Positions 30,382 to 34,834 of a stretch of 34,834 bases of DNA are shown here, one piece after another. The translations under genes and the position numbers were made by a program. Numbering within the stretch: the first letter of the stretch is position 1; every line of letters starts with the position of its first letter. Source of the DNA: an uncultured Clostridia bacterium (GTDB lineage Bacteria; Bacillota; Clostridia; Christensenellales; Borkfalkiaceae); assembly GCA_944342055.1 (NCBI GenBank), contig CALVME010000029.1, positions 1-34,834 of the forward strand. Direction: 5' to 3'. The notes under the pieces are model-generated. The model was not told where the DNA came from and made no database searches. It was given only the letters and a program-made list of their open reading frames with translations.

Positions 30382-31049
30382 TGCGGGGGATCGTATTCGA
30401 CGCCGATCACACGCTGATCGATTTCAATGCGGACGCCGTGAACGCCTACGAGCGCCTGTGCGCGCGGTGCGGCGCGCGGGCGGACGGAACGGGGTTTCTT
30501 GCCGCCGCTTACCGCAAGTGGGAGGAACACGGATTGCACCGCGTGGATACCGAGCGCGTGCTGAGGGGGTTTCACGAGATCTATCGCGAATACGTCGCCG
30601 ATCTTTTTTCGCTCGCCTCACAGGAAGAACCCGCCCTTTCGGGGCGGGAAGGGGAATACATCGGATTGCTGTCCGAAGAGGGAAAGCCGCTCGGCGCAAG
30701 TCTGGAGACGGTGGCGCGCCTTTCGGAGCGCTATCCGATCTTTGTCGCGACCAACGGGCTGTCCGCCATGCAGCGCGGACGGCTGCGGGCGTTTGCCCCC
30801 TATGTGCGGGAGCTGTTCATCTCCGAGGAACTCGGTTGCATCAAGCCTGACGCGGCGTTCTTCTCCGCGATGATCGCGCGCACGGGCATCCCTGCGGGGG
30901 AACTGCTCATGGTGGGGGACTCTTACGCTTCCGACATCGTCGGCGGCAGGGCGGCGGGCATGCGGACGTGCCTGCTCGGCGCGGCGGGCGGCGAAAGCGG
31001 CGCGGATATGACGATCTCGCGCATCGAGGAACTCCTCGAGCGGCTGTAA
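30381..31049 (+). CDS. HAD-family hydrolase (YjjG-like), 222 aa
   Basis: The four HAD motifs are present. Motif I is Phe-Asp-Ala-Asp-His-Thr-Leu at the N-terminus (nucleophile and acid Asp), motif II Val-Ala-Thr-Asn-Gly near 120, motif III Lys in Gly-Cys-Ile-Lys-Pro-Asp near 153, and motif IV Gly-Asp-Ser-Tyr-Ala-Ser-Asp near 178. A helical C1 cap lies between motifs I and II. The arrangement resembles YjjG-type nucleotidases and small-molecule phosphatases. His in place of the usual Gly after the second Asp of motif I is a known variant. The substrate is not predictable. It is coupled to the preceding small acidic protein gene. Confidence 0.85.
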   Translation: MRGIVFDADHTLIDFNADAVNAYERLCARCGARADGTGFLAAAYRKWEEHGLHRVDTERVLRGFHEIYREYVADLFSLASQEEPALSGREGEYIGLLSEEGKPLGASLETVARLSERYPIFVATNGLSAMQRGRLRAFAPYVRELFISEELGCIKPDAAFFSAMIARTGIPAGELLMVGDSYASDIVGGRAAGMRTCLLGAAGGESGADMTISRIEELLERL

Positions 31050-31197
31050 AGGAATTCGGCTCCCGCATCGTCCTTTGCGGGGTGTTTTAGAACGTCGCCC
31101 TCTGCTCGGACGGAGAGCGCTTGCAATGCAGAAACCCGCCCTTTCGGGACGGGGTGAGTCGCTTGTCCCGAGCGGCGGGGCGCCGACGGGGACGGAA

Positions 31198-31232
31198 ACA
31201 AAAAACGGGAACGCGCGTTCCCGTTTTTTTGT
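31198..31232. terminator. Bidirectional terminator between the HAD and DeoR genes
   Basis: AAAAAACGGGAACG pairs with CGTTCCCGTTTTTT with a tiny loop. It overlaps the end of the DeoR gene. The 146 bases before it (from 31050) hold no gene I can support. Confidence 0.85.
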
Positions 31233-31990
31233 CACATGACGACGATGTCGTTCTGCTGGAAGACCGTCCGCATTTCGTCGGGGAAATACTGGTCGGTGAT
31301 GAGCACGTTGATATCTTCGATGTGCGCGAAGGTGTAGGGCATGATCTTGCCGATCTTCGAGCTGTCGAGCATCATATAGACCGCTTTAGCCTTGGAGCAG
31401 ACGAGCTTCAGAAGGTCCGCTTCGATCTGCGAATTGCAGGAGAACCCGTTCGAAGGGGTGAAGGCGGACGCCGAGATGACGGCGAGCTCGAAGTTCATGT
31501 TGTTGAAGTATTCCTTCGCCATGGGAGAGGCGGTGCTCAGATTGTCCTTGATGAGCTGTCCGCCGATGACGATGATGTTCAGGTTTTTCTTCTGCGCCAG
31601 TTCCATCGCGACGGCGACGCCGTTGGTGAACACGTTGCAGTTGACGTCCGCGATCTCCTTTGCGAGGCACATTGCCGTCGTGCCGCCGTCGATGAAGATG
31701 CTCGTCCCCTCGTCGATGAGCCCCGCCGCCTTCTGGGCGATGACGATCTTCTCGTCGGTGTGGATGACCGTCTTTTTGGTGTACGGCTCTCCCGATACTT
31801 TCTGGATCTCCTTGACGGACATCGCGCCGCCGCGCACGCGGATGATCCTGCCGTCTTCTTCCAGCTGGAAGAGGTCGCGCCGCAGCGTCATCTGCGAGAC
31901 GTTGGGGAAGTAGCCTTCCAGCTGTTCCAGCGTCAGTTTTCCTCTCTTGTCTAAAAGTTCTGCAATTTCTTCGATTCTGTCACGTTTCAT
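31232..31990 (-). CDS. DeoR/GlpR-family transcriptional regulator, 252 aa
   Basis: The N-terminal winged helix-turn-helix (about residues 3-57) ends with Val-Ser-Gln-Met-Thr-Leu-Arg-Arg-Asp-Leu, the DeoR recognition helix, then Ile-Arg-Val-Arg-Gly-Gly-Ala. The C-terminal sensor domain has Ile-Phe-Ile-Asp-Gly-Gly-Thr-Thr near 97 and Val-Phe-Thr-Asn-Gly near 120, as in DeoR regulators that bind phosphorylated sugars. It normally represses sugar-use genes; no such operon adjoins it here, so its targets may lie elsewhere or include the divergent gene at 32260. GGAG precedes the ATG at 31990, and a TTGCCT/TATAAT promoter with 17-bp spacing is at 32072-32044. Confidence 0.93.
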   Translation of the reverse strand: MKRDRIEEIAELLDKRGKLTLEQLEGYFPNVSQMTLRRDLFQLEEDGRIIRVRGGAMSVKEIQKVSGEPYTKKTVIHTDEKIVIAQKAAGLIDEGTSIFIDGGTTAMCLAKEIADVNCNVFTNGVAVAMELAQKKNLNIIVIGGQLIKDNLSTASPMAKEYFNNMNFELAVISASAFTPSNGFSCNSQIEADLLKLVCSKAKAVYMMLDSSKIGKIMPYTFAHIEDINVLITDQYFPDEMRTVFQQNDIVVM

Positions 31991-32043
31991 GTCGATCTCC
32001 GCAAAATGTGTTTTTTGATTGTGGCAAACATATCTTCAAACTC

Positions 32044-32072
32044 ATTATAACAAACACTGCGGAGAAAGGCAA
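32044..32072 (-). promoter_or_regulatory. Promoter of the DeoR-family regulator
   Basis: TTGCCT (32072-32067), 17-bp spacer, TATAAT (32049-32044) on the minus strand. The leader is about 45 bases. Confidence 0.65.
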
Positions 32073-32135
32073 GTGTTTTTCATTATTTTACAAATAAAAT
32101 GTGAACATTTCTCATTTTTTTGAAAAAAACGAAGT

Positions 32136-32155
32136 TTCTCAAAAAAATTTGAGAA
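32136..32155. repeat. Inverted repeat TTCTCAAA / TTTGAGAA
   Basis: Arms 32136-32143 and 32148-32155 with an AAAA spacer, in the region between the divergent DeoR and HTH-like genes. It is a candidate operator half of a two-dyad region. Confidence 0.55.
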
Positions 32156-32162
32156 CAAGGGC

Positions 32163-32202
32163 GCGGCTGAGCAAAAAAGTTGCATTTTTTTTGCTCAGCC
32201 GC
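32163..32202. promoter_or_regulatory. 16-bp perfect inverted repeat enclosing the -35 element
   Basis: GCGGCTGAGCAAAAAA (32163-32178) is the exact complement of 32187-32202, with loop GTTGCATT. The -35 hexamer TTGCAT lies in the loop and the -10 starts one base after the right arm. This looks like an operator that would block the promoter; as RNA from upstream transcripts it would also form a stable hairpin. Confidence 0.65.
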
Positions 32203-32208
32203 TATAAT
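32180..32208 (+). promoter_or_regulatory. Promoter of the HTH-like protein gene
   Basis: TTGCAT (32180-32185), 17-bp spacer, TATAAT (32203-32208), then GGGGAGG before the ATG at 32260. Confidence 0.75.
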
Positions 32209-32259
32209 ATTGCTGTGCGGAAGGCAGTTTCGCGCGGCAAGAGCGCGGGGAGGAATGAG

Positions 32260-32871
32260 ATGTATCCGTTTTTAGAAGATCTGGACGAATATTTTTGCGC
32301 GCAATACGCGAAGACGATCGCGGTGTTGAGCATTCCCGGGTACGTCGTGCCGCCCGAGGGGTGGCGCGCGGACAGATACAGCACGGAAGAGCCGCTTCCC
32401 GAAAACATGCGCCTGTCTCATCAGCCGAACAAACGGGAACTGCTCGCGCGGTTCAAAGCTTCCTATGTGGACAAGGATTTTTCGTTTTCTTTTCGTGCGC
32501 TCACGGCGGGGGAGAGGTGGGAGAATCTGCGCGCCAAGCGCACGCTTCGCCACGCGCTCGTCGAATATCTCAAGCGCCACGGTGAGGACGCGCATTCCTT
32601 CTTCGAAAAGATCGGTCTGAACGGAGAGATCTGGAAGGGCATTCTTGCGGGCAAATATTATCCCGCGAAAAAGACGTTGTTTGCGATCGCGGCGGCGGCG
32701 GGAATGAGCATTTCGGAGTGCAGAGAGCTCCTCTCCCTCTGCGGGGAACGCTTTTCTTCCGAAGAAGTGAGCGACGTCGTCATGTGTTATCTGCTCAATT
32801 ACCGCATTTTCAATCCCGTCATGATGCAGGCGGCGTTCGACGAGTACGGCGTCAAGAATATCCTGCTGTAA
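32260..32871 (+). CDS. Protein with HTH/XRE-like C-terminal domain, 203 aa
   Basis: The first ~85 residues have no recognised fold. From about residue 95 the sequence resembles a helical domain found at the C-terminus of many Bacillota proteins: Phe-Phe-Glu-Lys-Ile-Gly-Leu-Asn, then Lys-Tyr-Tyr-Pro-Ala-Lys-Lys-Thr-Leu-Phe-Ala-Ile-Ala-Ala-Ala-Ala-Gly-Met-Ser, and a closing Leu-Leu-Ser-Leu-Cys-Gly. It looks like a degenerate XRE helix-turn-helix followed by a four-helix tail. Whether it binds DNA is unknown. GGGGAGG precedes the ATG at 32260. Reading further upstream to 32101 is ruled out because the promoter and dyad lie inside that stretch. It is divergent from the DeoR regulator. Confidence 0.75.
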   Translation: MYPFLEDLDEYFCAQYAKTIAVLSIPGYVVPPEGWRADRYSTEEPLPENMRLSHQPNKRELLARFKASYVDKDFSFSFRALTAGERWENLRAKRTLRHALVEYLKRHGEDAHSFFEKIGLNGEIWKGILAGKYYPAKKTLFAIAAAAGMSISECRELLSLCGERFSSEEVSDVVMCYLLNYRIFNPVMMQAAFDEYGVKNILL

Positions 32872-32893
32872 AAAACTGGCACCCGTGAAAGGC

Positions 32894-32922
32894 TTGACAA
32901 AGCAGATAGAATTCGGTAAAAT
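32894..32922 (+). promoter_or_regulatory. Promoter of the cysE-cysS operon
   Basis: TTGACA (32894-32899), 17-bp spacer, TAAAAT (32917-32922). An inverted repeat AATTCGGT (32910-32917) / ACCGAATT (32943-32950) spans the -10 and could be a further control site. Confidence 0.82.
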
Positions 32923-32977
32923 AGGGAATACAGGATTCTGAGACCGAATTTTGGCAGAAGAACAACAGAATATTCCG

Positions 32978-33196
32978 AAGTCGGGAAAGAGTAGGAAACG
33001 GAAGCGAAGCAGAGAGGGGCCGTCGTCGGCTGAAAGCGGCCTTTTCGCGGAGGAACGAAGGTGCGTCCCGGCGCTTGAGGTCAGGTTAATCCCTGCGGTC
33101 GCCCCGTTATCGGCTCAAATGAGGGGAGAAATCCTGAAGTAAAGTGGAACAGCGACGCCCAACGCCTTTATATATTGTATAAAGGTGTATTTTTTT
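32978..33196 (+). promoter_or_regulatory. T-box leader (tRNA-Cys sensing) of cysE-cysS
   Basis: Stem I begins with a base helix (32978-32986 with 33066-33076), then AAGAGTA (32987-32993) and AGAGAG (33011-33016), the usual T-box landmarks. In the specifier loop the triplet TGC (33062-33064) is a cysteine codon. The antiterminator is AAAG (33141-33144), bulge TGGAACA (33145-33151), GCG (33152-33154) with CGC (33163-33165) and CTTT (33166-33169), matching the T-box plan although the bulge ends ACA rather than ACC. TGGA would pair with UCCA, fitting U73 of tRNA-Cys. The competing terminator lies at 33162-33196. Uncharged tRNA-Cys would therefore switch on cysE and cysS. This fills the 340-base gap before cysE. 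Confidence 0.92.
33162..33196 (+). terminator. T-box regulated terminator
   Basis: ACGCCTTTATA (33162-33172) pairs with TATAAAGGTGT (33178-33188, one G-U), then seven T (33190-33196). It shares 33162-33169 with the antiterminator, so the two are mutually exclusive. Confidence 0.9.
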
Positions 33197-33211
33197 CGGT
33201 GAGGTGTATCG

Positions 33212-33850
33212 GTGTTTTTCAAATCGTTGAGAGCTGACATCAATGCTGCGAAGCGGAACGACCCCGCGGCGCGCAACAAGTTTGAGATCTGGCTGACCTA
33301 TTCGGGCGTGCATGCGCTCTCGTGGCACAGGACGGCACAGTTTTTTTATCGCATCCGCTTTCGGTTGCTCGCGCGGATGATCTCGCAGTCGGCGAAATTT
33401 TTTACGGGCATAGAGATCCATCCCGCGGCGAAGATCGAGCCGGGCGTGTTCATCGATCACGGCTCGGGCGTGGTGATCGGCGAGACGGCGGAAGTCGGGA
33501 GCGGCACGGTCATCTATCAGGCGGTGACGCTGGGCGGCACCGGCAAGCAGAGCGGCAAGCGCCACCCGACGGTGGGTAGGAACTGCACGATCTCCGCGGG
33601 GGCGAAGGTGCTCGGCGACATCCGCGTGGGCGACGGTGCGAAGATCGGCGCGGGCGCGGTCGTGCTCAAAGACGTCCCCCCTTGCGCGACGGTGGTCGGC
33701 ATCCCCGGCAGGATCGTGCGCATCAACGGCGAGAAGACGCCCGATCTTCTTCCCGAGAAGGAGGATCCCCTGTTGAAAGAAGTATGCGCCCTGCGTGAGC
33801 GGGTGATCGCGCTGGAAGAGGCGTTGGGCAGACTTTCGGAAGGAAAATAA
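33212..33850 (+). CDS. cysE: Serine O-acetyltransferase, 212 aa
   Basis: Left-handed beta-helix repeats from about residue 65 include Phe-Ile-Asp-His-Gly-Ser-Gly-Val-Val-Ile-Gly-Glu-Thr-Ala, whose Asp-His is the catalytic pair, and Val-Thr-Leu-Gly-Gly-Thr-Gly-Lys, the CoA-contacting turn. It acetylates L-serine with acetyl-CoA, the first step of cysteine synthesis. The N-terminal helical part is short, as in the Gram-positive form. GTG at 33212 is used, with GAGG 7 bases upstream. The C-terminal ~30 residues form a charged coiled-coil. It is 4 bases from cysS and lies under the Cys T-box, so synthesis of cysteine and charging of tRNA-Cys rise together. Confidence 0.95.
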   Translation: MFFKSLRADINAAKRNDPAARNKFEIWLTYSGVHALSWHRTAQFFYRIRFRLLARMISQSAKFFTGIEIHPAAKIEPGVFIDHGSGVVIGETAEVGSGTVIYQAVTLGGTGKQSGKRHPTVGRNCTISAGAKVLGDIRVGDGAKIGAGAVVLKDVPPCATVVGIPGRIVRINGEKTPDLLPEKEDPLLKEVCALRERVIALEEALGRLSEGK

Positions 33851-33854
33851 AGGT

Positions 33855-34834
33855 ATGAAAATCTACAATTCGCTTACAAAGAAAAAAGAAACGTTCGAGC
33901 CGATCGAGGCGGGCAAGGTCAAAATGTACGCCTGCGGCATCACGGTCTCGGGCGAGGCGCACATCGGTCACGGCTATCAGGCGCTCATCTACGACATCAT
34001 GCGCAAGTATCTCGAGAAAAAGGGGTACGACGTGACGTACGCGCGCAACTATACGGACGTGGACGACAAGATCATCGCGCGCTCGAAGGAGACGGGGATC
34101 CCCGCGGACCGATACGCCGCGATGATGATCGAACGCATCGACGCGGTCATGCGCGAGATGGCGATCGACGACCCCACGCTCTGGCTCAAGGCGACGGAGA
34201 ACATCGGCAACATCATCGACTTTGTCTCCGCGCTCAGCGAAAAGGGACACGCGTACGCGACGGAGAACGGCGACGTCTATTTTGACGTCGACACCTTCCC
34301 CGCATACGGACAGCTCTCCAACCGCACGCTCGAGGACGCGCGCGACGGCGTGCGCGTCGAGAACGACGAACAGAAGAAGAACCCCTACGACTTTGCGCTC
34401 TGGAAGAGCGCGAAGCCGGGCGAGATCTGCTGGGATTCCCCCTGGGGCAAGGGCAGACCGGGCTGGCACATCGAGTGCTCGGCGATGAACCGCGCCGCGT
34501 TCGGCGAACAGATCGACATCCACGGCGGCGGCAGAGACCTCATCTTCCCGCACCATGAGAACGAGATCGCGCAGACGGAATCTCTGACGGGCAAGCCTTT
34601 TGCGAAATATTGGATACACAACGGGCTGATAAAGGTCAACGGTCAGAAGATGAGCAAGTCCCTCGGCAACAGCCTGCTGCTTGCCGATCTGCTTCAAAAA
34701 TACTCCCCCGAAGTCATCAAATTCGCGCTGCTGCAAACCAACTACCGCGGCGACATCAACGTCACGGACTCCCTCTTCCCCGAAGCGGAAAAGCATATGC
34801 TCGGCTTTTACAGGGTGATGGAGGAGGCGATGCG
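33855..34834 (+). CDS. cysS: Cysteinyl-tRNA synthetase, N-terminal 326 residues (cut by window end)
   Basis: A class I synthetase: Met-Tyr-Ala-Cys-Gly-Ile-Thr-Val with the Cys near 25 that helps bind zinc, His36-Ile-Gly-His39, and Lys265-Met-Ser-Lys-Ser. Trp-His-Ile-Glu-Cys-Ser near 210 and His-His-Glu-Asn-Glu near 236 supply the remaining zinc ligands that select cysteine. The motif around the HIGH sequence ([10 protein letters not shown]) is a variant of the common Val-Tyr-Asp-x-x-His-Ile-Gly-Asn. It joins cysteine to tRNA-Cys. The open reading frame continues past 34834; the anticodon-binding region is missing. AAAGG lies right before the ATG at 33855. Confidence 0.96.
   Translation, partial: MKIYNSLTKKKETFEPIEAGKVKMYACGITVSGEAHIGHGYQALIYDIMRKYLEKKGYDVTYARNYTDVDDKIIARSKETGIPADRYAAMMIERIDAVMREMAIDDPTLWLKATENIGNIIDFVSALSEKGHAYATENGDVYFDVDTFPAYGQLSNRTLEDARDGVRVENDEQKKNPYDFALWKSAKPGEICWDSPWGKGRPGWHIECSAMNRAAFGEQIDIHGGGRDLIFPHHENEIAQTESLTGKPFAKYWIHNGLIKVNGQKMSKSLGNSLLLADLLQKYSPEVIKFALLQTNYRGDINVTDSLFPEAEKHMLGFYRVMEEAM

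Noticed and set aside
31050-31195. GC-rich interval after the HAD gene examined for a small RNA or gene
   Set aside because: Only weak short hairpins and no promoter pair or supported frame were seen.
32101-32259. N-terminal extension of the HTH-like protein
   Set aside because: This stretch contains the promoter and the dyads; the ATG at 32260 has a good GGGGAGG site.
32951-33142. Short open frame in the cysE leader
   Set aside because: It lies wholly inside the T-box RNA, whose structure explains the sequence.
1-34834. CRISPR arrays, rRNA, integrase or transposase genes
   Set aside because: No regular repeat-spacer pattern, rRNA segment or recombinase motif was found on either strand.

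Overview
The window looks like chromosomal DNA of a strictly anaerobic, GC-rich member of the Bacillota (class Clostridia), probably an animal-gut lineage. The evidence is a monomeric group B-type [FeFe] hydrogenase next to a flavodiiron protein, AddAB-type recombination nucleases, a Cys T-box leader, RicT, and the Gram-positive gene block decarboxylase-tmk-holB-ricT-trmN6-rsmI. The surface-protein remnants at the left edge resemble those of Christensenella-like Clostridia, but that finer placement is a guess.

Layout. 1-610: the end of a leucine-rich-repeat surface protein, then two broken genes (a lipoprotein and an ABC-transporter start) that meet head-on at a junction near 360. 730-2261 (minus): two overlapping flavodoxin-fold genes downstream of tRNA-Leu(UAG). 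2300-5110: hydrogenase and flavodiiron protein. 5111-8193: an AraC regulator divergent from an alpha-L-fucosidase/YgjV operon. 8241-9245: an AT-rich methyltransferase gene bounded by imperfect inverted repeats. 9249-11318 (minus): FAD oxidoreductase and two small proteins. 11366-13081: Lrp regulator and aminotransferase. 13117-15219: greA-lysS. 15230-21883: an unknown membrane protein, then decarboxylase, tmk, holB, ricT, a ferredoxin, a trmN6-DUF1653 fusion and rsmI. 21901-22869 (minus): a lipoprotein. 22999-29336: addB-addA. 29403-31049: an unknown membrane protein, a small acidic protein and a HAD phosphatase. 31232-32871: a DeoR regulator divergent from an HTH-like protein. 32894-34834: a Cys T-box controlling cysE-cysS, with cysS cut by the window end.

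Promoters are unusually easy to read. Many are near-consensus -35/-10 pairs with exactly 17 bp between them. Gene packing is tight, with ATGA, GTGA or TGATG junctions. Two minus-strand promoters sit so close to the ATG that leaderless or near-leaderless transcripts are predicted.

The main points for follow-up are the inverted-repeat-bounded methyltransferase cassette, the complementary pair of flavodoxin-fold proteins, the 16-bp dyad that encloses a -35 element at 32163-32202, the TrmN6-DUF1653 fusion, and the T-box whose specifier and discriminator-pairing base both point to tRNA-Cys. I found no CRISPR array, rRNA, phage or transposase gene.
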